Notes: generated by a model not told the origin, from the letters alone. A stretch of DNA of 63,149 nucleotides from Bradyrhizobium sp. NAS96.2 (GCF_001908235.1 NZ_LGHK01000005.1:1-63149), one strand, 5' to 3'; numbered from the stretch's first letter, positions 38,037 through 49,042 are shown. Numbers and translations: made by a program.

Positions 38037-39106
38037 GCGCGAGCGATGGAGCGTATTGCCAAGCATCTCGAGCATGGACATTCGTTCGCGCCTCGCAATC
38101 AAGCAGCCTGTTCACCGGGGTCACGACCGAGGAACCGAGAACGACAAGCGTGATTTGAGGCAAGAAGGGAGCAAATTGCGAGATCGAGCGCATATCTAAG
38201 TAAGCAGTTACTGTTCTTTCAATTTGCGCGTCGCTAATATTTTTGAGTTGGACCGAGAAAGCAATCTGGCACGTGAGCGGCTGAGTCTTGATCTTGCCGT
38301 CGCCGATGACGGTGGGTGTCACGGCCACGCCAATACAAATGCCTTCCAGAAAACCGACTGAGACCCACGGGTTCCAAGCGCGCACTGATTTGCGGGCTGC
38401 GCTCGCCAAACGCCGAAATGACCCGAAACGAAATTGACCACGTCCTTGCCGACGACTCGGCTAGAGCTTTAGGGCCAACAGCAGCATCAAGTTGTTGCTG
38501 CAATACACTTGCGCGTCGCGGCAAAGCCTATGACGGAAGAGGGACGAAAGTCCATCAGTACAACCCACACGACATAGAGCGGAGAGCTTGAATCGGACCT
38601 TGCGTCAAGTTGTACAAGTGCGTGCAGACATGCCCACGAAAGCACTGACGAATGGAAAAACCGTTTTCTTTTGTACTGTGTTCTACTTTCGGTTTACTGG
38701 CCCTGATCGGGGTTGCGCTTGCTGTCCGTCGCTCGACCGCACCATGCACGATACTGATCGCGAGCCAGCCTCTAGGTGATCGGAATGGGCACATCATCAT
38801 TGTCAGTCTTCAATACGCCTGTCGCGTTGCCGATGGGCTATCGAAGGGCGCAGGTGTCACGGCGAGATCGGTCAGCAAATGGGCAGCGAAAAAGCGACGT
38901 ACTTGGCTCCGCTTGACGTTCACCGCGAGCTCGAAGTCTCTCGTGCCTAACGGGGGCATGCAATTCAAAGAACTCCGCGTGTTTGGCGATCGCTGAATCG
39001 GCAAACCCGTTCGGTAGCTCATCAGATAACGAGGATATGCGGTCGAGCGCGACAGTGAACTGTCGCACTCGTGAGGGCAAGGCATCCAGTACATTGGATA
39101 AAGATT
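38037..39106. other. Gene-poor region upstream of the SKWP effector
   Basis: About 1070 bases. Frames on both strands exist, but none is convincing. A site at 38871-38890 (GTCAGC...CAGC) loosely resembles a tts box but lies about 220 bases from the effector start. I see no clean tts box for the SKWP gene. Confidence 0.3.
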
Positions 39107-40382
39107 ATGAGACGCATTGACGAGCGCGACAAATCTCCCATTCCGGAATTTGGTGCCGGTGAAGGTCGAGGCGCTGACGGTTCTAGCGCTGGACCGGCTG
39201 GTGCTCCTGGTGAGGAGGGGCGATCGTTCAGTTCCATTGTGGATCGGATGCGTTCCGAGCTTCAGGACACAGGTCCTTCGGATTCTCGCAGCATGCAGCG
39301 CGACAGCGGTGCAGGCCGATTTGCTGCTCCCTCCTCCGGCGCACATCGGCTCCTTGGGGTCGCCCTGCAGGGCGCAATCGGTGGAAGTCGTCGTCGTTTG
39401 CGCTCCTTGCCGGAATCCGGCTCGTCGCGAACTGATGGGGAACCGCGGTGCGACGATCCAGAGGCGGGAAGCTCGGTAGGACGCCCTCTCCCGTCGCACG
39501 GGGGGGGATGGACCAGAAGGGGGGGCGCGTCCACGATGCGCCTACCCAGAATGTCCAAACCCCGGGACTGCAGCGGCCTTATAGAACGTACAGTGGGAGA
39601 CCAAGGCGAGATGCGGGCTTCTCGCGTCCGAGTGGCGAGGAGTTCTGGCGCGACGATCGAGAGGCTGAAAGCTCGCACGCGAGCGGACGCCCACTGGATA
39701 CGCAGTCCGTGTCTGAGGGAAGTGGCAGACCAGGAAGGTGGTGCGTCGCCGATGCGACTGCGCAACCATTCCAGCCTGGGAGCTCGGAGCGAGCCCGTGA
39801 AACTTATCGTGGCGCAGCCAATCTGGAAACTACTCCATCGGCTTCGGATGGTGACCGGCGACGCGCCGATCGGGCCGCTGAACGCCCGCAAACTCGCAGG
39901 CTGGCGCCGTATGGCCAATCCATCTCTGACCGAAGTGGCCGAACCGGGAGGTCGCATGTCGACAATGCTGCCCTACAGAATGTCCAAGTTGGAATACCGG
40001 AAAGGCATTCTAAACGTTCAGATGAACTGAATGCCGCCTTAAGGGAAATCGCCAGCGCTCGCGACATCAGCGTTTTCTCACGCGCAGTTGTACGTTACAG
40101 CAAGCAGCTGGGAAGGCAGGATCTTTCAGACTTTCTGCAAACCGCAGCTGCCCGTTTCGATGCTCGATTTGTGCCGCAGTTGCAGGAAAATATCCGGTCC
40201 TCGTGGGGATACGCCACGACATGCAATGAGCTGAGCCGGGAAGCTGGAGGTGAGGCCGGCGTAAGAGCTTGCCAGGCCTTAGCGGTTCGCTTGTCGCGCC
40301 TCGACAAGGCGGTTATGAAGCAAATCGATCCCATCGCACTTTCTCTGTTTGCATTATCGTTCGGCCGACATTCCTCGGCGGC

Positions 40383-42170
40383 GGGCTGTCGCGAGGCTGC
40401 CGTCGCAATCGCCGGTGAGGTGCCGTCCCAGCTCTCGCGTTTTGACCCGCAGGCGCTGGCCAACCTGGTGAACGGTTTCAGCAAATGGCCGAACGCGGCG
40501 GACTGTCGTGAGGCTGCCGCCGCAATCGCCGGTGAGGTGCCGTACCAGCTCTCGCGTTTTGCTCCGCAGGGGCTGGCGAACCTGGTGAACGGTTTCAGCA
40601 AATGGCCGGACGCGGCGGGCTGTCGCGAGGCTGCCGTCGCAATCGCCGGTCAGGTGCCGTCAAAGCTCTTGCGTTTTGTCCCGCAGGAGCTGGCGAACCT
40701 GGTGAACGGTTTCAGCAAATGGCCGGACGCGGCGGGCTGTCGCGAGGCCGCCGTCGCAATCGCCGGCAGGGTGCCGTCCCAGCTCTTGCGTTTTGATCCG
40801 CAGCACCTGGCGAACCTGGTGAACGGTTTTAGCAAATGGCCGGACGGGGCGGGCTGTCGCGAGGCTGCCGTCGCAATCGCCGATAGGGTGCCGTCCCAGC
40901 TCTTGCGTTTTGACCCGCAGCACCTGGCGAACCTGGTGAACGGTTTCAGCAAATGGCCGGACGCGACGGGCTGCCGCGAGGCTGCCGTCGCGATCGCAGG
41001 TCAGGTGCCGTCCCAGCTCTTGCGTTTTGACCCGCAGGCGCTGGCGAACCTGGTGAATGGTTTCAGCAAATGGCCGGACGCGGAGGGCTGTCGCGAGGCT
41101 GCCGTCGCAATCGCCGGCAGGGTGCCGTCCCAGCTCTTGCGTTTTGCCTCGCAGGAGCTGGCGAACCTGGCGAGCAGTTTCAGCAAATGGCCGGACGCGG
41201 CGGGCTGTCGCGAGGCCGCTGTCGCAATCGCAGGTCAGGTGCCATCCCAGCTCTCGCGTTTTGACCCGCAGGCGCTGGCGAACCTGGTGAACGGTCTCAG
41301 CAAATGGCCGAACGCGGCGGACTGTCGCGAGGCTGCCGTCGCAATCGCCGGTCAGGTGCCGTCCCAGCTCTTGCGTTTTGACCCGCAGGCGCTGGCGAAC
41401 CTGGTGAACGGTTTCAGCAAATGGCCGGACGCGGCGGGCTGTCGCGAGGCTGCCGTCGCAATCGCAGGTCAGGTGCCGTCCCAGCTCTTGGGTTTTGTCC
41501 CGCAGCACCTGGCGAGCCTGGTGAACGGTTTCAGCAAATGGCCGGACGCGGTGGGCTGTCGCGAGGCTGCCGTCGCAATCGCAGGTCAGGTGCCGTCCCA
41601 GCTCTTGCGCTTTGACCCGCAGCAGCTGGCGAACCTGGTGAACGGTTTCAGCAAGTGGCCGGACGCGGCGGGCTGTCGCGAGGCTGCCGTCGCAATCGCC
41701 GGTCAGGTGCCGCCCCAGCTCTTGCGTTTTGACCCGCAGGAACTGGCGAACCTGGTGAACGGTTTCAGCAAGTGGCCGGACGCGGTGGGCTGTCGCGAGG
41801 CTGCCGTCGCAATCGCAGGTCAGGTGCCGTCCCAGCTCTTGCGTTTTGACCCGCAGGCGCTGGCGAACCTGGTGAACGGGTTCAGCAAATGGCCGGAAGA
41901 AGCATTCGCGGGCCAAGCGACGGTCGCGATCGCTCGTGAGGTCCGTCGCCGTGGCGATCAACTCTCCGGTTTTACTCAGCAGGCGCTGGCGAATCTGGTG
42001 AACGGATTGAGCAAGTGGTCGGAAGACCCGGACACTTGCCAAGCCGCGGCCGCAATCGCGGGTGAGGTCGGTCGCCGCCCGCTCTCCGATTTCACGCCGG
42101 AGCAGATGGCATATCTGATGAATGGCTTCAGCAAGTGGCCCGACGACGCAGCGTGTCACCGGGCGCTGGT
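40383..42170 (+). repeat. Tandem 117-bp SKWP repeats
   Basis: About 15 units; the first 13 are 117 bases each, encoding 39 residues of the type CREAAVAIAGQVPSQLLRFD then PQALANLVNGFSKWPDA. Those from about 40383 to 41900 are nearly identical at the DNA level, while the last three are diverged and slightly longer. The pattern suggests an ARM/HEAT-like superhelix and ongoing recombination between units. Confidence 0.92.
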
Positions 42171-43602
42171 GGACGTCGCACGCGGACTAGGCCGGGCAGG
42201 CCAACGCTTCGGCGCCTTCACGACGCCGCAGTTTAGCATGATCGCCAATGCCCTGGGGCGAAGTATCGTGAGAGGGGAGGAGACGGGAGAGATCACAGAG
42301 ACCGCTCTGCTGAAGGATCGCTTGCATCAGCTGGCCCATCACCTTCACTACGACAATGATCGGCTGGAGCAGAGCGATGCTCGGACCATCGCCACCATTT
42401 TCAAGGCCTTGGCGAAGACTCGGCTGTTCGAGGATCTTGGCTCACTTGCCTCGACCGGGTTGGATCGGCTCAACGAATTGCAACGTGCCCCTGGTTTTGC
42501 CGCTGAGAATAACCTCGAAACCATCGGCAATCTCTGTGCCGCGCTGGTGCCGCTGGCGCGCAGCCCGCACCTGCGCTGGCATCGCAGAGTGGCTCTCCAC
42601 TTGCTGAACGATCTCCAGCCGGTCGTGGAGCAAAAGGTCGAGGCACACTTCAATGCAAGCGCGGCAGAGCGAACCCGTGGGCCGCTCGCCAGTCGCGCTC
42701 CAGCGCTCTCGATCTATCAGGTGATCAAGGCTCGTGCGGTTCTGGCGAACATGTTCAAGCGACCGGATATCGAGGGCAAGAAGGCCGATTTGCGCAAGAG
42801 GCAGCAAGAGTTGCGGCACGGTACCAAAGAGACCCTGGCCAGTACGCGCGACCTCATTCAGGGCGATCTTTCCAACATGAGCTGGAACCTGATCGCGCAA
42901 ATCGAGGCGGAGAGCCCGGTCGATGCGCTGGACGCATTCGTCGAGCAGAACGCGGCAACGATCCAGGACAAATATCCTGCGTCCATATTCGATGTCCACG
43001 AGGTATTGCGAGCCATGGATCACGAGCCGAGGCCCCCACAGGGCGAGGCTGGTCTGATGCGGTTGCCGGTGGTGGACATGCAGGGACGGCCTCTGGCCAC
43101 GGAGCCCGAGACACGATACTCGATCTTTCATCGGCTAACCTCAGGGGCGATCGAGGTGGTCGCCGTGCAGCTGCCAGCAAAGCCGAGCGCCCTCATGCTG
43201 GCGCGCACGTTCACGTATAAGGGGGTGCCATACCGCATGGACCTGTTCGGCGGCAGCAAGTTAAAGGCACCAAAACCGACCGTGCTCGAAATCGCCGCCC
43301 GTGCTCCAGCCAAGCCGGCAGCAGCATCCTCGGGAGGAAAGCTGCTCGCCATTCCCTATGCCGAAACCGCTCCGGGAACGTCTTTCGAGAAGCTAATGCG
43401 CGCTTGGGCGCCCTTCAAAGAGGCCTATTGGTACACTCAGCGTAGGGGATTTGCGGCGCCACCCGCAATCAAGGATCTCGGCCCTCACGACTACGCGCTC
43501 GAGGGCGCCTTCAAGCTGTTGCTAGCGCCAGACCGCCCGGCCAACGAGGCACATCCCTTCAGACTGACCGGACCGGAAGGCCCGATTGCTCTGCGACCGC
43601 AT

Positions 43603-44395
43603 GACGGCTGTGGCTTCATCAAGGCCTCGCTGGCCGAGCGTATGCTCGCCGTTCGCCGTGCCGGCCCGAAGGAAGGTCCCGATCGGACGCCGCCCTATGG
43701 CGAAGCAAGGAGATCGTCCGTTCCGGCCTCGGCGCTGCAACATTATCCGCGTAGTGAGCGAGTGGCGGGCGAGGCGCGCGAGAAAGCCAAGGCTTGGCTG
43801 GAGAGCAGAGAAGAGGAAAGCCTGATAGGCGAGCATCTGTTTCGTACGGTGACGGCAGGCCACATCGACGGTTCCGGCGCGGTTGCCGTCCCGTCCAGTG
43901 ACGATTACCTCCATGTGCCACAACGCAAGAGCGAGACGTTGACGGGAACGGGGGGGCGTGCTGATCGGGCGGTCTCCCTATGACAATCCCAACCTGCGCC
44001 CGCTTGACTACAAACGCGTCAAGTCAGCAGCTGATGGGGACCCGACTGCGGCATTCCTCGATAGATGCGTGGCCATGCAATACAGTTTCAGCGTCGCTGA
44101 GAAGTCCCGGGAGCAACTGGCGGCCGACGATCCGAGCTTCTTTGCCAAAGGCATTCTGATCGTGGTGCCGGACGAGCTGTGGCCGGCCGACTACGCAGAT
44201 CGTGGCCTGGTGATGTCGGCTGAGGACGTCAAATGCCATTCGAGCTGGACCGAGCGCAAGGACCGCGTCAAGGCGGACACGCTGGTCGATTGCGTCGGCA
44301 TCCTGCAGGCGACCGAGGTGTTTGCTCCGGGGTCGTTGGTCGCCGTCCCGACCGGTGAGCAGAAAAAGCTCGACGGCGATTTCGACGGAGATATG
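43603..44395 (+). other. RdRP/RNA-polymerase-like catalytic core within the SKWP effector
   Basis: Three motifs occur in the order seen in QDE-1/eukaryotic-type RNA-dependent RNA polymerases. First DGCGFIKASLAERM at 43603. Then VLIGRSPYDNPNLRPLDYKR from 43958, like the V..R.P..HPGD strand. Last DGDFDGDMIVII, with DFDGD at 44378-44392, matching the metal-binding DxDGD loop of RdRPs and the DFDGD of cellular RNA polymerases. The first motif lies before, and the other two after, the G7 tract at 43950. Recognition is by eye only; activity is not shown. Confidence 0.55.
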
Positions 44396-46104
44396 ATTGT
44401 TATCATCGGTGACCGGCCGCAGCTTTATGAGCATGTTCGCCTGTTCGATGACAAGGAGCAAGCCCGCGGGGTTCGTTCGCTCAAGCCACCAAAATCGCAT
44501 ACGCCGGCAATCGAGGGCAATGATTACAAATTTAGCCGTGCCAGCCAGATCCTCGCGGCGACGCGGGATACTTTGGAGGTTTATACCGGCCTGCAGCGGA
44601 GCTTTCTGGCGCAGTCCCATCAAGCACGACGTTGGTTTGCCGAGCGCGCCGTGTTTGGAACGTACGAGGGGTTTCACCACGAACTTCAGCGCGACATCCT
44701 TCAATTACTGAACCAGGAGCAGGTGAGCGCCCAGGATGTCGAGCACATGCTCGACAGAGCGAGGCCCGAAATCAAGGCTGCAGACCATGCAGTTGCCCAC
44801 GAAATTGCCGAGTTCCTCGTCACCGACCTTGTCGCGTGGGCAGCAAGCATGGATGAGCAGGTGCTGCCCGAAACAGTCGAAAGCGCGCGCGATACCAAGC
44901 TGACGGTAAGCCCGGAGCTTGCAGAGCTTTTCCCAAACCTGGCGGAGACCTATCCGGCGGCCACTCACCCGCGCGACCGTATCCAGGCCTTGCTCGACAA
45001 CTATCCTCCGCGCATCAGTCCACGGCCGGATGGGTACATTGCCGATGACCTCGTGCAAAGCGCAAGCAATCTCCTGAGCCTCGGCATCAAGGTCGGAACG
45101 GACGCCTTTAAATCCGACACCAGCGTCCAGCTATTTATGAAGAAAAGCCAAGGGCTCCAGAGGCTCCTGCAGCAGACGCCGGGCCTGAAGTCGGTGCCTT
45201 ATGTCAAGAGCATGGCGGCGACCCTCAATCACGGGATGTTCAATGTCGACACGACCTTGGAAGATCTGAAGGACAATCCCACATTGGCGGCTTCAATCAT
45301 GGAAGCCTCGATCAACCTTGCTGCGGAGAAAGGGATTCTGCCTCGTCCCTTTGACCGGCAGCCTGCCGAGGATTCTGCCATCAAATTGACGCTAACTCGC
45401 GAACTGGCCTCGGAGCGCGCCCAGACCGAGGTGGCGCGCGCCGCAGTCGAAGAAAAGGCGATCACTGCAGCGGCGCTTCAGGTTGCCAAGGATCTCCGGC
45501 AAACGGGCATCGATGTGAAGATGCCCCATCTCGACCATCGATTGAAGACGGAAAGCTCTCTCACAGATCAACTCTTGGCTGTGAATGACGTCCCCGAAGG
45601 CGCCTCACAGCTGATCAGCAACGCCGTGCGCCATGTCTTCGAAGCGCCCGATAAGGATTTTGCAAAGGCCTTCCGGAAAGCCATTCTGTCGTTTGAGGAA
45701 CAAGGCTACACCGAATTCAGCACAGCAAACTGGTTCAGGATGAGCGCTCCGACCTTTGCCGGCATCAAGACTGTGCTCGCCACGCCGGATGGCTACCGCT
45801 TCGAGGCGGAGTTTCATACGCCGGCCAGCTACAAAGCCAAAATTGCCAATCACGATACTTATAAGGAGCTCCAGCGACTGCGCAGAAGCGATGCACCGGA
45901 TGACCGTAAGATCGAGCAGCTCACGCAGCGCGTGCGCGAGGTCTGCAGAGAAGTTGCGATACCCGATGGTGTCAAAAACATTCCCCACTTTTCAATCGAA
46001 GAGGCGCGTACAGCTGGCGTCGGCGCTGGCTTTGCGCTGCGATCTACCCGACAAACAGGGACGTTCGAGCGATCACCGACCGCAAAGGAGGTTGTCGCGG
46101 CCCT

Positions 46105-46670
46105 CGACGGCCGGCCGGTCGTGCTCGTCGGCATGCCCGGCTCCGGCAAATCCACTATCGGCCCACATCTTGCGCGACGACTAGGGCTGTCCTTCATCGA
46201 CTCCGACAAAAAGATTGAGACGATGACTCGCATGTCGATCACGGACATTTTTGCGACCAAAGGGGAGCGGTATTTCAGGGACCTCGAGGCGCGTTTGATC
46301 GCGGAGTGTCTCGAGCGGGGACCCGCGGTGCTCGCCACCGGTGGCGGCGCGTTCATGCATGAGGAGACGCAGCGCCGCGTCGCCGAGAAAGGGGTCTCGA
46401 TCTGGCTCAATGCCAACGCGGGTGAGATCAGGAAGCGCCTTGCTCGTGACACCACCCGCCCGCTGTTGCAGACCGAGGACCGGGGGGGACAAGATCACGC
46501 AATTGATCCGCGAGCGCGTACCGATCTATCAACGTGCCGATCTCACCATCGTCCCGGGAAGGCGTGACAACAGGAACGCGGATCAATGCGTGGTCGCGCT
46601 GCATGCCCATCTTTGCGGCGAGGCGAGCGCGGACCGGATACCGGCCAATGTCATGGGAGCGGCACCGTGA
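46105..46670 (+). other. Shikimate-kinase-like P-loop domain at the effector C-terminus
   Basis: VVLVGMPGSGKSTIGPHLARRL holds the P-loop; FIDSDKKIE the substrate Asp; VLATGGGAF the Gly-rich loop; and LARDTTRPLLQ the lid. After the G7 tract at 46482-46488 the frame shifts; the expected end (ITQLIRERVPIYQRADLTI) lies in the next frame, to the stop at 46668-46670. The domain is complete if one G is removed. Confidence 0.75.
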
Positions 46671-46886
46671 CCTCGGCACTCACAAGGTTGGTTGTCGATA
46701 TCGCGTGCACCGATCGAGATGAACAGTCTCTTCACCTCGAGCGGGCACACCATTCGAGCCAGGCGAAGATCGCCCTGCTCAGTGCTGTCGTATCAACCTC
46801 GTCCGACAATTCAAACGCGCCGAGCCAGACCGGCCATCTCGAAACGACAGAGGCGCCCCACCTGAACGTGGCACGGGCGACCTAGG

Positions 46887-46910
46887 TCGTCAGCTTCTCG
46901 AAAGGTCGAG
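46887..46910 (+). promoter_or_regulatory. tts box of the trehalose-phosphate synthase effector
   Basis: TCGTCAGCTTCTCGAAAGG, about 65 bases before the ATG at 46975. It matches the other TtsI-type boxes of this window (GTCAGCTTCTCGA-AGCT pattern), with one variant base in the second half. It implies induction by flavonoids through NodD and TtsI. Confidence 0.75.
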
Positions 46911-46974
46911 CTGTTAACACAAAAAGGGGGCAGTCCGAAGCTAGCCGTTCTGATTGCTCAATCGGAGGTCTGGA

Positions 46975-48702
46975 ATGGACCCATCTAGTGTCAATTTCGC
47001 TGCTAGTACAGCTTCTCCTCGCACGTTGCGCGCCAGGCCAGAACAGCTGAAAGTGAACCAAGCCGCCGCTTTTGACGCGCACCTGAGCAAAGCCGCAGAG
47101 AGGCGGCCGAGCCAAGCCGATCTAGAATTTTCCCGTTATAGTATCTTTGCCCGGCATGAGGCCGGCAGCGCCATGACGGCTCAGCAGCCGGATATGCAAC
47201 TTATCCTTGTTTCTAATCGTGTATCGAGCTTCGACCCCGGCGAACCCAAGACGGGTGGTCTTGCCGCGGCCCTCGAGCCGGCCGTTGAACGCTCTGGCGC
47301 CGTTTGGATGGGGGCCTCGGGAACGCTAAGCGACGGCAGTGAGCAGCTAACTCCTCTTGAGCCGCACGGCAAGGGTCAAGTTGCAAAAGTAGATCTGCCG
47401 GCCGCCCACTACGCCGGCTTCTATCATGAATTTTCAAATTCTACTCTGTGGCCCGCGCTTCATTCGCTGACCGAGCGGATGTCCCCTGCATCGGAAGAGC
47501 ATTATAACAGCTATTGCCAGATCAACCGCGCCATGGCGCGCGCCCTGTCATGCCTTAGAAAGCGAGATGCAATCTGGGTGCATGATTATCATTTCCTTTC
47601 CCTCGGCAAGGAGCTGCGCGAGCTCGCGATCGAGCAGCCGATCGGCTTTTTCCTACATACGCCATGGCCGAACCCTGATGTGATAGAGAAGGTGCCCCAT
47701 CATCGCGATCTGATGGAAACCATGTTGGCGTACGATCTTGTCGGCTTTCAGACCCGCTGGGATCTAGACAATTTCCTATCGTGCCTCCAAGTGCATCTTG
47801 GGATGGAAAGCAGGAGCGATGTTGTGATCTCGGAGCGAGGCCTCACTCGTTGCCAGGTGTTTCCGATTGGTATCGATCCGAAGCAGTTCGCAAAATATGC
47901 CGTGGAATCGCTCGTGGAATACCGACAGGAGATCTCGTCGATCCAGGACAAGCTCGATCGCACGAAGCTGGCAATCGGCGTAGATCGCCTCGACTATACC
48001 AAGGGTATCGACAATCGGATCAAAGCTTTCGACCTGCTGTTGACAAACAAGCCGCAAAGCATCTCGCTCTTGCAGATTGGGACGTCGTCGCGCGCCGACA
48101 TTCCGGCATATAGTGAATATCAGCGCGATATTGCCTGCCTCGTCGAAGACGTCAATCGTAAGCATGGAACGGACGACGGCTGCGAGCCGATCCTCTATAA
48201 GAAGGATCACTTCTCGCAGGTGCGGCTAGCGGGGTATTACCGGACCGCGGACGTTGGTGTGGTGACACCGTTGCGTGACGGTATGAATTTGGTGGCGAAA
48301 GAATATATTGCTGCGCAAGATTCGAACGATCCGGGCGTGCTGGTCTTGTCGAAGTTCGCGGGGGCGGCAGAGGACCTCAACGAAAATGGGCCACTGCATG
48401 TGGATCCGACCTCTCCTGACGACATCGCGGCCGCGATTTCAACAGCCATCGAAATGCCGCGCGAGGAGCGCATCGAACGCTGGCGAGCGATGATCAACAC
48501 ACTTGAGGCGTATACGATCCATGACTGGTCGAAGGACTTCGTTCGCGAGCTCGGCCCCAGTCGCGTGGCGGTGCCAGCCGATCAGTTCCGATATCTCGGC
48601 TTCGGCTGGCTCAACGAGGCCCAAGTGCCCATGTATGCGACAGCGGAGGAGTTAAATGTCGCGGTGAAGCATGTACAGGATACGCGCTGGATCTTGCCTT
48701 GA
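46975..48702 (+). CDS. Trehalose-6-phosphate synthase, probable T3SS effector (RipTPS-like)
   Basis: 575 residues; the ATG at 46975 has CGGAGG upstream, while the longer TTG frame lacks one. Residues 1-75 are a polar Ser/Ala-rich extension of the T3SS-signal kind (MDPSSVNFAASTASPRTL). The rest is a complete GT20 glycosyltransferase: VSNRV, WPALH, VHDYHF, FFLHTPWPNPD, GFQTRWDLDNF, GVDRLDYTKGI and TPLRDGMNLVAKEY. It would join UDP-glucose and glucose-6-phosphate to trehalose-6-phosphate, a potent plant growth signal. Ralstonia RipTPS is a known T3SS effector of this type. The tts box supports delivery into plant cells rather than osmoprotection. Confidence 0.82.
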   Translation: MDPSSVNFAASTASPRTLRARPEQLKVNQAAAFDAHLSKAAERRPSQADLEFSRYSIFARHEAGSAMTAQQPDMQLILVSNRVSSFDPGEPKTGGLAAALEPAVERSGAVWMGASGTLSDGSEQLTPLEPHGKGQVAKVDLPAAHYAGFYHEFSNSTLWPALHSLTERMSPASEEHYNSYCQINRAMARALSCLRKRDAIWVHDYHFLSLGKELRELAIEQPIGFFLHTPWPNPDVIEKVPHHRDLMETMLAYDLVGFQTRWDLDNFLSCLQVHLGMESRSDVVISERGLTRCQVFPIGIDPKQFAKYAVESLVEYRQEISSIQDKLDRTKLAIGVDRLDYTKGIDNRIKAFDLLLTNKPQSISLLQIGTSSRADIPAYSEYQRDIACLVEDVNRKHGTDDGCEPILYKKDHFSQVRLAGYYRTADVGVVTPLRDGMNLVAKEYIAAQDSNDPGVLVLSKFAGAAEDLNENGPLHVDPTSPDDIAAAISTAIEMPREERIERWRAMINTLEAYTIHDWSKDFVRELGPSRVAVPADQFRYLGFGWLNEAQVPMYATAEELNVAVKHVQDTRWILP

Positions 48703-49021
48703 GAATGCGTGGAGGCCAAAGCGGAGGTGGGCCCGATTGGTCAAGTAGGGTTCTGATCAAAAGGCCAATCCACATTCAGGAGCTCGTTTGTTCAATGCTT
48801 TATTTGCAAATCGGCAAGACAAGCGCAGCGCGTTCTTGCTTCCTTCTATCCGCGTTCCATCGCGAACCCAGTCTATCGGACACGCGCCATCGCCTGGTAC
48901 GTGCAAGCACCTGCCAGAGCCGTCGGACTGCCTGCCAGGACGGCCATCGTCGCGGCCGCTGCCCGAAAAGGATGCCGTCCCTCGTTCTTCGTCATGCTCG
49001 CTAAACTGGGCAACGCCTGCC

Positions 49022-49042
49022 CGTCAGCTTCTCATCAGCTTA
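49022..49042 (+). promoter_or_regulatory. tts box of nopT
   Basis: CGTCAGCTTCTCATCAGCTTA, about 85 bases before the nopT ATG. The middle (CTCATC) deviates from CTCGAA, but both GTCAGCTT and AGCT half-sites are kept. Confidence 0.7.

Larger units (their letters stand above)
39107..46670 (+). pseudogene. Giant SKWP/XopAD-like T3SS effector gene, split at poly-G tracts
   Basis: Composite of about 2520 codons. Residues of about 1-310 are a polar, Arg/Ser/Gly-rich region with internal repeats. A helical segment (SSWGYATTCNELS) follows, then 15 SKW motifs in 39-residue repeats, a helical linker, an RdRP-like core and a shikimate-kinase-like end. The size and SKWP repeats fit the Ralstonia RipS/SKWP and Xanthomonas XopAD effector family. 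The frame is broken at G tracts: G8 at 39500-39507, G7 at 39519-39525, G7 at 43950-43956 and G7 at 46482-46488. Dropping one G in each gives one uninterrupted ORF. It may be a true pseudogene, a slippage-expressed gene or a sequence error. The largest open piece is 39448-43983, the second is 43958-46567. Confidence 0.75.

Noticed and set aside
38017..38409. 130-residue minus-strand ORF
   Set aside because: It partly overlaps the TraG relic, has no ribosome site and no recognisable motif.
38871..38890. tts box for the SKWP effector
   Set aside because: Only about 13 of 20 bases agree with the local tts boxes and it lies more than 200 bases from the start.
38652..38996. Hydrophobic start MEKPFSFVLCSTFGLLALIG as a possible secreted protein
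   Set aside because: No ribosome site and the rest looks like non-coding sequence; could not be supported.
39117..39479. 120-residue frame with V/L-rich sequence inside the SKWP 5' region
   Set aside because: The overlapping frame 39107-39500 has repeats that continue into the effector; this one ends without family resemblance.
40383..41940. CRISPR or satellite array
   Set aside because: The units are contiguous coding repeats in frame with the SKWP protein.
40660..42159. 499-residue minus-strand ORF
   Set aside because: Antisense shadow of the 117-bp SKWP repeats; its own repeats simply mirror the coding strand.
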